From: Lentzea californiensis
GTDB taxonomy: Bacteria > Actinomycetota > Actinomycetes > Mycobacteriales > Pseudonocardiaceae
Length of the DNA: 64,000 nt
Direction: 5' to 3'
NCBI RefSeq assembly: GCF_024648825.1
Contig: NZ_JANBBE010000002.1
Span: 434,001 to 498,000, forward strand
Both the position numbers and the translations under genes were made by a program. The notes beneath the pieces were generated by a model, which saw only the letters and a list, made by a program, of their open reading frames with translations, ran no database searches and was not told where the DNA came from. This document shows, in pieces, positions 51,227 through 59,761 of the stretch (positions are counted from its first letter, which is position 1; each line of letters starts with the position of its first letter).

Positions 51227-51256
51227 ACACGTCGGCCGGCGAACCGGCCGACGTGT
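51227..51256. terminator. Bidirectional terminator between pabAB and lsr2
   Basis: Perfect 13-bp stem (51227-51239 with 51244-51256) and CGAA tetraloop, in the 110-nt convergent gap. Confidence 0.85.
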
Positions 51257-51280
51257 GGAAACCTCGCGTGTTCGCGCAGG

Positions 51281-51622
51281 TCAGGAGGCGTGCGCTTCCT
51301 GGAACTGCACGACCAGGTTCTGCGGAATGCGACCGCGGTCCGAGATCTGGTGTCCCTGCGCGCGAGCCCAGTCACGAATGCGCTGCGCCTCAGCCTTGTC
51401 GGTGGCCTTGACCGTGGACTTGCCGGTGCCCTTGCGCTGCTTGCGGCCACCCGCACGGCGAGCCTTGCCGACGAAGTCCGCCAGCGACTCGCGAAGCCGC
51501 TCCGCATTTCCCTTCGACAGGTCGATGGCGTACTCGACACCGTCAAGTGCGAAGGTCACGGTCTCGTCGGCTTCTCCGCCGTCGAGGTCGTCGATGAGTT
51601 GGACGACGGTCTGCTGTGCCAC
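51281..51622 (-). CDS. lsr2: Lsr2 nucleoid-associated xenogeneic silencer
   Basis: 113 aa. N-terminal dimerisation domain (AQQTVVQLIDDLDGGEADET, FALDGVEYAIDLSKGNAERLR in part) and C-terminal DNA-binding domain with the AT-hook-like core RGRIP in SDRGRIPQNLVVQFQEAH, plus the helix IRDWARAQGH. Basic linker RRAGGRKQRKGTGK. It binds AT-rich minor grooves and silences foreign DNA in actinobacteria. GTG 51622 has CGGAGG at a 4-nt gap. It is divergent from the csoR-type gene across a notably AT-richer intergenic region. Confidence 0.96.
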   Translation of the reverse strand: MAQQTVVQLIDDLDGGEADETVTFALDGVEYAIDLSKGNAERLRESLADFVGKARRAGGRKQRKGTGKSTVKATDKAEAQRIRDWARAQGHQISDRGRIPQNLVVQFQEAHAS

Positions 51623-51946
51623 TGTTCCTCCGTTGGGTACTCACATAGCACGCGGATCCTCGACGTAACCACGTGCTTCGACAACACCGTAGTACACAAG
51701 AGGAAAAACGGCGAACCTTTCGCCGCTAAAATGTGACCCCAACCCCCCGGTCGGGGCATTTACCCGGTAAACCACACGGGTGTTATGGGTCCAAAATGTG
51801 CTGCTAGTCGTCTCACTTCGGGTCGTTGCTGGGCTTGCCGGACGCTTCCCCATTCCCGCTGACGGAGCAGTGCCGGACATAACGCACCCCCATCCTGTGC
51901 GGGTATCCTCGACATACCCGCCAGGGGTAGGGAAGGTCAGGAGCCG
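51623..51946. promoter_or_regulatory. Divergent lsr2/csoR promoter region
   Basis: 324 nt without a gene. It is AT-richer than the rest of the window around 51660-51735 (GTAGTACACAAGAGG; TTTCGCCGCTAAAATG), which fits Lsr2 self-binding. It holds an odd palindrome TTTACC-c-GGTAAA (51759-51771). The CsoR-type operator is listed separately. Confidence 0.5.
51899..51929 (+). promoter_or_regulatory. Candidate CsoR operator
   Basis: Two overlapping inverted repeats precede the regulator: GCGGGTAT-N7-ATACCCGC (51899-51921) and TACCC-N5-GGGTA (51915-51929). The second resembles the TACCC...GGGTA pattern of known CsoR sites. It ends 17 nt before the ATG and overlaps a possible -10 TATCCT (51904-51909). 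Confidence 0.65.
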
Positions 51947-52228
51947 ATGCACGGGTACACCGCGGACAAGGACGCATACCTCAAGCGACTGCGCCGCATC
52001 GAGGGACAGATCCGTGGCCTCCAGCGCATGGTCGAGAACGACGAATACTGCATCGACGTCCTCACCCAGATCTCCGCCGCCACGAAGGCGCTGCAAGCCG
52101 TGTCCCTGGGGTTGCTCGACGAGCACCTCAAGCATTGTGTCGCGCAGGCAGCCGCGGAAGGCGGCGCCGTGGCCGAGGAGAAGCTGGCAGAGGCGTCCGC
52201 GGCCATCGGCAGGCTCGTCAAGTCGTAG
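51947..52228 (+). CDS. CsoR/RcnR-family metal-sensing repressor
   Basis: 93-aa all-helical regulator. The family core RLRRIEGQIRGLQRMVENDEYCIDVLTQI is present (in parts), with the copper-type ligand set Cys-His-Cys: Cys in DEYCIDVL, His in LDEHLKHC and Cys in KHCVAQA. This fits Cu(I)-sensing CsoR or a persulfide/other-metal relative. No copper exporter, chaperone or rhodanese gene is adjacent, so it may act on a distant target and on itself through the operator directly upstream. Confidence 0.9.
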   Translation: MHGYTADKDAYLKRLRRIEGQIRGLQRMVENDEYCIDVLTQISAATKALQAVSLGLLDEHLKHCVAQAAAEGGAVAEEKLAEASAAIGRLVKS

Positions 52229-52278
52229 GGGTCCCACAAGAACTCGCTGGCGTGATCCGCTACAGTTCACCCTGCTAC

Positions 52279-52352
52279 GCCCCCGTAGCCCAATCGGCAG
52301 AGGCAGCGGACTCAAAATCCGTCCAGTGTGCGTTCGAGTCGCACCGGGGGCA
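52279..52352 (+). tRNA. tRNA-Leu (anticodon CAA), short variable loop
   Basis: 74-nt cloverleaf. Acceptor GCCCCCG (52279-52285) pairs with CGGGGGC (52345-52351), discriminator A52352. D stem GCC/GGC with an 11-nt loop. Anticodon stem GCGGA/TCCGT with loop CTCAAAA, giving anticodon CAA (52313-52315). T stem GTGCG/CGCAC with loop TTCGAGT. The variable region is only 5 nt (CCAGT), whereas bacterial tRNA-Leu normally has a long arm. CCA is not encoded. Confidence 0.9.
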
Positions 52353-52360
52353 CGACCTTC

Positions 52361-52402
52361 GGGCGAGGTATGTCTGCGAAAAGCGCAGACCGTACCTCGC
52401 CC
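52361..52402 (+). terminator. Terminator-like hairpin after tRNA-Leu
   Basis: 10-bp outer stem GGGCGAGGTA / TACCTCGCCC (52361-52370 with 52393-52402), 2x3 internal loop, inner stem TCTGCG / CGCAGA with loop AAAAG. It starts 8 nt after the tRNA. Confidence 0.75.
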
Positions 52403-52413
52403 GTGGTGTTTTC

Positions 52414-52460
52414 TGGGGGCCGAGCCCCCAGACCCCAGCCGGGGCGCTGCGCCCCCGGAC
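52414..52460. repeat. GC-rich intergenic double-hairpin repeat, copy 2
   Basis: TGGGGGCCGAGCCCCCA (52414-52430) and CCCCAGCCGGGG (52433-52444) match copy 1 at 35063-35093 apart from a 2-nt spacer. The second hairpin continues as GGGGCGCTGCGCCCCC. Located after the tRNA terminator in the 390-nt gap to the next gene. Confidence 0.7.
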
Positions 52461-52486
52461 CCCCGCTTCGGCCTCGCTTCGCGGCC

Positions 52487-52528
52487 GATCACCTGAGATC
52501 ACCTGCGATCAGCTGGCGATCAGCTGGC
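52487..52528. repeat. Short tandem repeat, four GATC-starting units
   Basis: Units GATCACCTGA, GATCACCTGC, GATCAGCTGGC, GATCAGCTGGC run head to tail (10, 10, 11 and 11 nt). A separate hairpin GATTCCA-aag-TGGAATC follows at 52539-52555. No gene is supported in 52353-52742. Confidence 0.65.
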
Positions 52529-52742
52529 TGAAGGTGGGGATTCCAAAGTGGAATCGTGATTCTTTTGGCTGGGGTGGGGTTGCGTGTAAAGCTTCCGTTT
52601 CGCCGGATGCGGGTCTCGTTGCCGCGAGTGCGCGTGCGAGCGCCGGTTGTCTGCGGTTGATCAAGGCCGAACGGTGGATGTTAGTGGGCCTGGGGACCGC
52701 TACGGTCGTGCTGGTTTGCGTGAACGTGTGCGGGAGTCCCTG

Positions 52743-53648
52743 GTGTTGCGGAAGTTCTTGTCTGTTCTCTTGGTCTTTTTGACGTGCGCGTGTGCGTCCG
52801 AGGGTCCGTCGCGTCCCATCTCCGCTCCTGCGCAGGTGCGTCAGCCGACGCTGGTCAACGAGTCGCGTGGAGACGTGCCGGCTGTGGTGCGCGCGGTGGT
52901 TGATGGGCGCACGGTCGAGCTCGACACCGGTGAGCGCGTCGAGGTCTCGTTGCTGGCGCAGCCTGCGGACTGCTGGGCTGCCGGTGCGCGCGTGTTCGCT
53001 GAGAAGTGGTTGCTGGGCAAGGCTGTTCGTGTCAGCGCGCTCACTCCCGGCGAGGTGAACCTCCGGCTGGACGACGGCACCGACTACGCGTTGCTCGCCG
53101 TGCGGGAAGGCGTGCTGAGGGCTCAGGCGGCGGCCGGGGTGCTCGCCGACGCCGAACTCGGTGCCGCGCGTGAGGACCGTGGTCTGTGGGGAGCGCCGTG
53201 CAACGGCATGGATGCCACGCCGACGACGACCACCACGACCACGGTCGCGCCTCCCGCGCAGCGCGTCGAATCGCCGGAGTCCACGCCTACGACGACACCT
53301 CCCGCGGCGACGACCACGCCGCCACCGCCGCCCTGCGCGGTCGTCTACCGGGTCGACGGCCAGTGGCAGGACGGGTTCCAGGGCAAGATCACGATCAGGA
53401 ACACCGGTGGGTCGCCGATCAACGGCTGGACGTTGCGGTGGTCGTTCGCCGACGGGCAGAGCGTGCGGCAGATGTGGAACGCGTCCGTGTCGCAGCGAGG
53501 TTCGGCCGTCACCGCGACCGGCGTCGCGAACACCAGGTCGATCTCGCCGCGAGGTGAGGTGGAGATCGGGTTCCTCGGGACGTTCCGCGGCAAGAACACC
53601 GCGCCCGCGTCGTTCAGCCTCAACGGGACGGCCTGCGTGACCGGCTGA
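52743..53648 (+). CDS. Probable lipoprotein with SNase-like domain and C-terminal CBM2
   Basis: 301 aa from GTG 52743 (GGGAG, 6-nt gap). A hydrophobic leader (LRKFLSVLLVFLTCAC) ends in a lipobox-like site. Residues ~35-150 resemble a staphylococcal-nuclease/thermonuclease-like fold (VRAVVDGRTVELDTGERVEV, WAAGARVFAEKWLLGKAVRV, REGVLRAQAAAGVLADAELGAAREDRGLWG in parts), but the usual Arg/Glu catalytic residues are not obvious. A Thr/Pro linker (about 160-200) leads to a family 2 carbohydrate-binding module with terminal Cys pair and Trp residues (VDGQWQDGFQGKITIRNTGG, INGWTLRWSFADGQ). CBM2 binds cellulose or chitin. The combination is unusual. Confidence 0.78.
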   Translation: MLRKFLSVLLVFLTCACASEGPSRPISAPAQVRQPTLVNESRGDVPAVVRAVVDGRTVELDTGERVEVSLLAQPADCWAAGARVFAEKWLLGKAVRVSALTPGEVNLRLDDGTDYALLAVREGVLRAQAAAGVLADAELGAAREDRGLWGAPCNGMDATPTTTTTTTVAPPAQRVESPESTPTTTPPAATTTPPPPPCAVVYRVDGQWQDGFQGKITIRNTGGSPINGWTLRWSFADGQSVRQMWNASVSQRGSAVTATGVANTRSISPRGEVEIGFLGTFRGKNTAPASFSLNGTACVTG

Positions 53649-53686
53649 GTGTTGGGCCGGGCGGGTTCGTGCCTGCTGTGAGCTGA

Positions 53687-53701
53687 TCTGCCCTCAGCAG
53701 A
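53687..53701 (+). promoter_or_regulatory. Candidate PopR-type operator upstream of the clpP pair
   Basis: TCTGC-CCTCA-GCAGA (53687-53701), centred 50 nt before the first clpP start. The same TCTGC-N5-GCAGA arrangement occurs upstream of the XRE regulator gene at 55331-55345. Confidence 0.6.
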
Positions 53702-53743
53702 GAAAGCAGCGGATCCGTTGGGGCGGCGGGCATCGTCGGTGCC

Positions 53744-54354
53744 ATGACGAACAGCGAGAAGCTCTTCAGCCCAGGGCTGCGAGAACGGTTCTTCGGTCAG
53801 CGGGTGCTGATTCTCGACGGCGCGCTCGACGACGACAACGGCACGGTGCTGGCGACCCAGATGTTGTCGCTGGCGAGCGAGGACCCGCGGCAGGACATCG
53901 CGTTGTGGATCAACTCGCCGGGTGGTTCGGTGCCCTCGATGCTGGCCATTCGCGACGTGATGAGGCTTGTGCCGTGCGACGTGGCGACGCTCGCGCTGGG
54001 CCTCGCCTGCAGCGCCGGGCAGTTCCTCCTGTCGGCGGGGACGCCGGGCAAGCGGTTCGCCTTGCCGCACGCGCGAATCCTCATGCACCAGGGAAGTGCG
54101 GGCATCGGCGGTTCGGCCGTCGAGGTGGAGGTGCAGGCGGACGACCTGCGGCACACCAGGGACACCGTGCTCGGCCTGATCGCGCAGGACACCGGCCAGC
54201 CGTTCGACCGGATCTTCACCGACTCGCTGCACGACAGGTGGTTCACCACGGAGCAGGCCCTCGAGTACGGGTTCATCGACCACGTCGTCAGCGACCTCGG
54301 GCAGGTCGTCCCCGTCCGCATGCACAAGCTGGGACTGCACTCGGGAGCCATGGC

Positions 54355-54358
<4 letters not shown>
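53744..54358 (+). CDS. ATP-dependent Clp protease proteolytic subunit (catalytically complete; ClpP3-like)
   Basis: 204 aa, peptidase S14. The catalytic triad is intact: Ser90 in LACSAGQFLL, His115 in ARILMHQG and Asp164 in DSLHDRWFT. Oxyanion-type WINSPGGSV is also present. It should assemble into a heptameric/tetradecameric protease ring fed by ClpX/ClpC. The stop overlaps the second clpP (ATGA at 54355), so the two are coupled. With the convergent XRE regulator ending in AA, the arrangement matches the clpP3-clpP4-popR locus of Streptomyces. Confidence 0.93.
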
Positions 54359-54941
<583 letters not shown>

Positions 54942-54945
<4 letters not shown>

Positions 54946-55289
54946 GCGGCCCAGGCCATGGCCACCGGACCCGAGGGACGGCCGATCGGGCGTGAGGTGT
55001 GGAAGTGGCTGACCTGCTGGACGCGGAGGTGGCGGACCTGGCCGGCGACGCCGATCAGCAGGTCGGCCAGGTCGATGCCCAGGGCACCGGCGACCGCCGC
55101 GATCATCTCGCTCGACGGCTCCTTGCGGCCGCGCTCGATCTCGGACAGGTACTGCACCGAGATGCCCGCGCGGTCGGCCACGTCGACCAGGCGGTCGCCG
55201 CGTTCCTCCCGCGTCTCGCGGAGCTTGCGGCCCAGGGCTTCACGCCACAGGGGTTCCGGGGTGCGCTTGAAGTCCAGGATCTCCGCCAT
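54942..55289 (-). CDS. XRE-family regulator, PopR-like activator of the clpP pair
   Basis: 115 aa from ATG 55289 (MAEILDFKRTPEPLWREALG). Helix-turn-helix at about residues 20-78 (LGRKLRETREERGDRLVDVADRAGISVQYLSEIERG, in parts). The C-terminus is ...PVAMAWAA: a terminal Ala-Ala, the degradation signal known for PopR and ClgR, which are themselves Clp substrates. It is convergent with clpP4, the stops overlapping by 3 nt. By analogy it activates clpP3P4 and is removed by the housekeeping Clp protease. Its own promoter carries the same inverted repeat as clpP3. Confidence 0.85.
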
Positions 55290-55329
55290 GTCGTCATGGT
55301 GACAGCAGCCCGGCCACCGCAAAGGGCCG

Positions 55330-55346
55330 TTCTGCTAGGAGCAGAA
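55330..55346 (-). promoter_or_regulatory. Candidate PopR-type operator upstream of the regulator gene
   Basis: Perfect inverted repeat TTCTGCT-agg-AGCAGAA (55330-55346), containing TCTGC-N5-GCAGA, centred 49 nt before the regulator ATG. It equals the site before the clpP pair in sequence pattern and distance. Confidence 0.6.
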
Positions 55347-55384
55347 AGGACTGGGCTCCGGCACACGAGTCAGATTGCGACAGA

Positions 55385-55414
55385 TTGGCAGTGACTGACA
55401 GGCTGGCGTACGCT
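55385..55414 (+). promoter_or_regulatory. Candidate promoter of the SDR gene
   Basis: TTGGCA (55385-55390) and TACGCT (55409-55414) with an 18-nt spacer; the -10 ends 6 nt before ATG 55421, implying a leaderless transcript. Confidence 0.45.
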
Positions 55415-55420
55415 GACGGC

Positions 55421-56212
55421 ATGGGAGTCGACTTCGGGAAGCAAACGGTGCTGGTCACCGGCGCGAGTGCGGGCATCGGCGCGGAGTTCGCGCGGCAGCT
55501 CGCGGCACGTGGATCGAGCCTCGTGCTCGTCGCGCGCCGCAAGGACAGGCTGGAGGAACTGGCCGAGCAGCTACGGGCGGCCCACCGGGTGGCGGTGCAC
55601 GTCGTGGCGGCGGACCTCGCCCAGCCGGGCATCGGCGAGCGGCTGGCGGCGGAGGTCGCCGGGTTCGGCGTCACCAGCGTCGTCAACAACGCCGGGTTCG
55701 GGAACTTCGGGGCGTTCCACGAGGAGGAGCCCGAGCGGTTGCGGCAGGAGGTCGCGGTCGACGTCAACGCCGTGGTCGAGATCAGCAGGGCGTTCATCGA
55801 ACCGTTGCGCGCCAACGGTCACGGCTTCCTCGTGAACGTGGCGAGCATGGCGGCCTACCAGGCGACGCCCTGGTCGGCGGTCTACGGCGCGACGAAGGCG
55901 TTCGTCCTGAGCTTCACCGAGGGGCTGTGGATCGAGTCGCGCGGCACGGGCCTGCGCGTCATGGTGCTGTCGCCCGGTGCGACGCGCACCGAGTTCTTCG
56001 AGGTCTCCGGCAGCGAGGACATGGCGGCAGGCCTGCGGATGCAGACCGCCGGCGAGGTGGTCGCGACGGCGATGCGCGCACTCGGCCGCCGCGTCACGCC
56101 GGTGGGCGTCATCTCGGGCCGGATGAACCGCGTGCTGGCGTTCGCCGGACGTCATCTCACCTCGCGTGCCATGGGCGCCAGGATGATCGGGCGGATGGTG
56201 CCACACCACTAG
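55421..56212 (+). CDS. Short-chain dehydrogenase/reductase
   Basis: 263 aa, classical SDR. Cofactor motif TGASAGIGAEFA (TGxxxGIG), NNAG motif in VVNNAGFGNFG, catalytic Ser in VNVASMAAY and YxxxK in VYGATKAFVLSF. It resembles the DltE/YqjQ-like oxidoreductases with ATPWSAVYGATKA. NADP preference is suggested by RRKD after beta-2. Substrate unknown. A TetR gene follows after 10 nt and may be cotranscribed. Confidence 0.9.
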   Translation: MGVDFGKQTVLVTGASAGIGAEFARQLAARGSSLVLVARRKDRLEELAEQLRAAHRVAVHVVAADLAQPGIGERLAAEVAGFGVTSVVNNAGFGNFGAFHEEEPERLRQEVAVDVNAVVEISRAFIEPLRANGHGFLVNVASMAAYQATPWSAVYGATKAFVLSFTEGLWIESRGTGLRVMVLSPGATRTEFFEVSGSEDMAAGLRMQTAGEVVATAMRALGRRVTPVGVISGRMNRVLAFAGRHLTSRAMGARMIGRMVPHH

Positions 56213-56222
56213 AGTGGGGTTC

Positions 56223-56813
56223 ATGGAGAAGCGGTCGACGCTGTGGGACCGGTCGCGTCAGGCCGTGGTCGCCGAGATCGTCGACAAGGCGCTGGAGTTG
56301 TTCGCGGAGCAGGGGTACGAGGCCACCACGATGGCCCAGGTCGCGGCGAGCGCGGGAGTCTCGCAGCGCTCGCTGTTCCGCTACTTCGGCACCAAGGAGG
56401 ACCTGGTCTGCGGCGAGCAGGAGGCGCTGGGCGACCTGCTGGTCGCCACCGTCGAGGCGCAGGCGCCGGAAGTGTCCACCTGGGACGCTCTGCGAGCCGG
56501 GTTCACCACGATCCTCACCGCGTCGGACCATACCCCGCAACGGGTGCTGGAGATCTCCACGCTGATCTTCGGCAACCCGCCGCTGCGCTCGCGGTACTCC
56601 GAGAAGCGGCTGAGGTGGCAGCGAGCGCTGGTACCCGTGATCGAGAAGCGGATGGGCATCGAGTCCGGTGAGATCCCGGACGCCCGCGCGATGGGCGTCA
56701 TCGCCACCGTGTTCGCGTGCGTCGACGCCGCGTCGGAACTGTGGGTCCGCCACGGCGGCAAGGCCGATGCGTTCGAACTGTACGAACAGGCGCTTGCCGC
56801 CGTGCGCGGTTAG
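56223..56813 (+). CDS. TetR-family transcriptional regulator
   Basis: 196 aa from ATG 56223. N-terminal TetR helix-turn-helix: [44 protein letters not shown] (in parts). The C-terminal ligand domain has the pattern of actinomycete MftR/TetR_C types. It lies directly downstream of the SDR gene, possibly its regulator. The stop shares TTAG with the stop of the convergent tctA gene (56810-56813). Confidence 0.9.
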   Translation: MEKRSTLWDRSRQAVVAEIVDKALELFAEQGYEATTMAQVAASAGVSQRSLFRYFGTKEDLVCGEQEALGDLLVATVEAQAPEVSTWDALRAGFTTILTASDHTPQRVLEISTLIFGNPPLRSRYSEKRLRWQRALVPVIEKRMGIESGEIPDARAMGVIATVFACVDAASELWVRHGGKADAFELYEQALAAVRG

Positions 56814-58306
56814 ACCGTCACCTCGGACTTCTTGCGGCGCAACCGGAGCACCACCGCCACCACCAGCAGCACGACGAGGATGCTGTAGGCGACCGCCGCG
56901 AACGGACTCGTCACCAACGCGCTGAGCTTGCCCTCGCTGATCTGCAGCGTGCGCCGGACCTGCTCCTCCGCCATCGGCCCGAGGATCAGGCCGACGACCA
57001 GCGGAGCGACCGGATAACCGTGGCGCCGCATGAAGAAGCCGATCACACCGATCACCAGCAGCACGATCAGGTCGTCCACGACGAAGTTCACCGCGTAGGT
57101 GCCCAGCGCCGCGAACAGCAGGATGCCCGCGTAGAGGTACGGCCGCGGGATCTGCAGCACCTTCACCCAGATCTTGACCAGCGGCAGGTTCAGCACGAGC
57201 AGCATCACGTTGCCGATGTAGAGCGACGCGATCAGCGCCCACACCATCGGGCCGTTGTTGGTGAACAGCAACGGCCCCGGCTGGATGCCGTAGCTCTGGA
57301 ACGCGGCCACGATCACCGCCGCCGTGGCGGTCGTGGGCAGGCCGAGCGTCAGCAACGGCACCAGAACGCCTGCCGCGGCGGCGTTGTTGGCCGCCTCCGG
57401 ACCCGCCACGCCCTCGATCGCGCCCTTGCCGAACTCCTCGGGCCGTTTCGAGAGCTTCTTCTCCGCCGCGTACGACAGGAACGTCGACACGTCCGCGCCA
57501 CCGGCCGGCACGGTGCCGATCGGGAAGCCGATGAACGTGCCGCGCAGCCACGGCTTCCACGAACGCGCCCAGAAACCGCGCGTCATCCACTTGCCGCCTA
57601 CGGGGATCACTTCGATCGGTCCGTGCCGCAGCCGCGACGCCACGTACAGCGCCTCGCCGACCGCGAACACGCCGACCGCCACCACGACCACGTCGATGCC
57701 GTCGGACATCGTCGCCACCCCGAGGGTGAAGCGCTGCTGGCCGGTCAGCGTGTCGGTGCCGACGAGCCCGATGAACAGACCGAGTCCCAGCGACGCCAGG
57801 CCGCGCACGGGAGAGGAGCCGAGCAGCGCGGCCACGGTCGTGAACGCCACGACCATCAGCGCCACGTAGTCCGCCGGACCCAGCTGCACCGCGAGGTCCG
57901 CGATGGCCGGCGCCAGCAACGTGAGCAGCACGGTGGCGATCGTGCCCGCCACGAACGAGCCGATGGCGGCCGTCGCGAGCGCGGCCGCACCGCGCCCGGC
58001 CTTCGCCATCTTGTTGCCCTCTAAGGCAGTGACGATGGACGCCGACTCACCCGGTGTGTTGAGCAGGATCGACGTCGTCGAGCCGCCGTACATGCCGCCG
58101 TAGTAGATGCCGGCGAAGATGATCAGCGCCGCCGTCGGTTCCAGGGTGTACGTCAGCGGCAGCAGCAACGCCACCGTCATCGCCGGCCCGATGCCCGGCA
58201 GCACGCCGACCGCGGTGCCGAGCGTGACGCCCAGCAGCGCGTACAGCAGGTACTCGGGTTGCGCGGCGGTCGCGAAACCCTCCAGCAGCATGGTGATGCT
58301 ATCCAT
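56810..58306 (-). CDS. tctA: Tripartite tricarboxylate transporter, large membrane subunit TctA
   Basis: 498 aa with about 11-12 membrane spans. Family signature near the N-terminus: [20 protein letters not shown] and [20 protein letters not shown], then [16 protein letters not shown] in the second half. It forms the transport channel with TctB and uses the periplasmic TctC to capture the substrate. The gene overlaps tctB by 8 nt at 58299-58306. Third gene of the tctCBA operon. Confidence 0.94.
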   Translation of the reverse strand: MDSITMLLEGFATAAQPEYLLYALLGVTLGTAVGVLPGIGPAMTVALLLPLTYTLEPTAALIIFAGIYYGGMYGGSTTSILLNTPGESASIVTALEGNKMAKAGRGAAALATAAIGSFVAGTIATVLLTLLAPAIADLAVQLGPADYVALMVVAFTTVAALLGSSPVRGLASLGLGLFIGLVGTDTLTGQQRFTLGVATMSDGIDVVVVAVGVFAVGEALYVASRLRHGPIEVIPVGGKWMTRGFWARSWKPWLRGTFIGFPIGTVPAGGADVSTFLSYAAEKKLSKRPEEFGKGAIEGVAGPEAANNAAAAGVLVPLLTLGLPTTATAAVIVAAFQSYGIQPGPLLFTNNGPMVWALIASLYIGNVMLLVLNLPLVKIWVKVLQIPRPYLYAGILLFAALGTYAVNFVVDDLIVLLVIGVIGFFMRRHGYPVAPLVVGLILGPMAEEQVRRTLQISEGKLSALVTSPFAAVAYSILVVLLVVAVVLRLRRKKSEVTV

Positions 58307-58790
58307 CGAGGAACGGCACCCCTTCGAAGATCCCGGCGGGCAGCGACAGGCCCAGGCCGTACGCGAACACCACCTGCACGAGCAGCGCCAGCACCACCGC
58401 GATCGGCAGTGCCCGCCACCAGGTCGCGCCCAGCGTCCAGGCCGCGCCGAAGAACAGCAGCGCGGCCGCCACCGGCCAGCCGACCAGGTCGATGAGCACC
58501 AGGTGCGCGATCAGCACGGCCACCAGCTTGGCCACGGTGAGCCAGTCGGTGCGGACGTTCTCGTCGACGTCCTCGGCCTCTTCGGCCTGTCCGAGCTTCC
58601 CGCGGGCGGTCGCGATGATCGCCGCGATGCCCGTCACGACGAGCAGGATCCCCACGGCGTAAGGGAACGCGCGTGGTCCTACGACGTTGTCGTCACGCCC
58701 GGCGATCGTGGTCGCGTCGACCAGGGTGAAGACCCCGACCGCCGCGACCAGACCGCCGAACGCGTACTCCTCGACTTTTGCAGCAATCAC
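58299..58790 (-). CDS. tctB: Tripartite tricarboxylate transporter, small membrane subunit TctB
   Basis: 163 aa from GTG 58790 ([20 protein letters not shown]). Four predicted spans: about 9-28, 43-60, 90-120 and 125-155 ([39 protein letters not shown]). An acidic cytoplasmic loop, [15 protein letters not shown], lies in the middle, as in other TctB proteins. The GTG overlaps the tctC stop and its 3' end overlaps tctA, so all three are coupled. Confidence 0.9.
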   Translation of the reverse strand: MIAAKVEEYAFGGLVAAVGVFTLVDATTIAGRDDNVVGPRAFPYAVGILLVVTGIAAIIATARGKLGQAEEAEDVDENVRTDWLTVAKLVAVLIAHLVLIDLVGWPVAAALLFFGAAWTLGATWWRALPIAVVLALLVQVVFAYGLGLSLPAGIFEGVPFLDG

Positions 58791-59761
58791 TTGACGAGCC
58801 CGATGTCCTGCAGTGCGGGCTTCACCCGGCCGATCTCCTTGGCCATGAACGTGGAGAACTCGCTGCCCGTCAGGAAGGTGTCCGTCCAGCCCTTCTTGGA
58901 GAGCTCGTCCTTCCACTGCTGGCTCGCGTGCATGTCGGTGACCAGCTTGGTCAGCCGCTGCTTGGCCTCGGCCGAGATCGACGCGGGCGCGACGACACCG
59001 CGCCAGTTGATCAGCTCGACGCCCAGGTCCTTGAACGTCGGCACGTTGAGGTCGGGCACCGGGTTCGGGCCGGACGTGCCCAGCGCGCGCAGCTTGCCCG
59101 CCTTGATCTGCTCCTTGTACTCGCCGACGCCGGAGATGCCCGCGTCGACCTTCTTGCCCAGCAGTGCCGCCAGCGACTCACCGCCGCCGGAGTACGGCAC
59201 GTAGTTCAGCTTGCCCGGCTCGATGTTCTTCGCCTTGAGCAGCATCCCGGCGAGGATGTGGTCGGTGCCGCCGGCCGAACCGCCGGTGATCGAGACGCCC
59301 TTGCCCTTCTCGGCCACCGCGGCCAGCAGGTCGTCGATCGTCTTGTGCGGCGAGTCCGAGGGCACCACGACGACCTCGTCCTCGGCCGTCAGCCGGGCGA
59401 TCGGCGTGGTCTCCTCCAGCCGGGCCGGCGACGAGTTGGTCTCCACCGCGCCGACCATGACCAGGCCGGTGATCATCAGGAACGACTCGGAGCGCTCGTT
59501 GAGGAGCTTCTGCAGACCGACCGTCCCACCCGCGCCACCGACGTTGGTGACCTGCACCGAGTTGGCGAGCTTGGCGCCGCTCACCGCCGACTGCATCGAC
59601 CGCGCGGTCTGGTCCCAGCCGCCACCGGGGTCCGCGGGCGCCATGATCTCCAGCTTCGCGATGGAGTCACCGCTGCTCGCGCTCTTGGCCCCCTGACCGC
59701 ATCCTGCGAGCACCAGTCCGGCGGCGGCGACCGCCGCCACTCGTCTCCATGCCGTACCCAT
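58787..59761 (-). CDS. tctC: Tripartite tricarboxylate transporter substrate-binding lipoprotein TctC (Bug family)
   Basis: 324 aa. Signal peptide with lipobox LAGC (Cys21). Bug-family landmarks: APADPGGGWDQTARSM, TNVGGAGGTVGLQKLL, GGSAGGTDHILAGMLL and YSGGGESLAALLG. It captures citrate or another carboxylate outside the membrane. First gene of the operon, divergent from a CitA/CitB-like two-component system that probably controls it. Confidence 0.93.
   Translation of the reverse strand: MGTAWRRVAAVAAAGLVLAGCGQGAKSASSGDSIAKLEIMAPADPGGGWDQTARSMQSAVSGAKLANSVQVTNVGGAGGTVGLQKLLNERSESFLMITGLVMVGAVETNSSPARLEETTPIARLTAEDEVVVVPSDSPHKTIDDLLAAVAEKGKGVSITGGSAGGTDHILAGMLLKAKNIEPGKLNYVPYSGGGESLAALLGKKVDAGISGVGEYKEQIKAGKLRALGTSGPNPVPDLNVPTFKDLGVELINWRGVVAPASISAEAKQRLTKLVTDMHASQQWKDELSKKGWTDTFLTGSEFSTFMAKEIGRVKPALQDIGLVK

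Noticed and set aside
51267-51668. Plus-strand frames across lsr2
   Set aside because: Antisense shadows; the minus strand encodes complete Lsr2 with a ribosome site.
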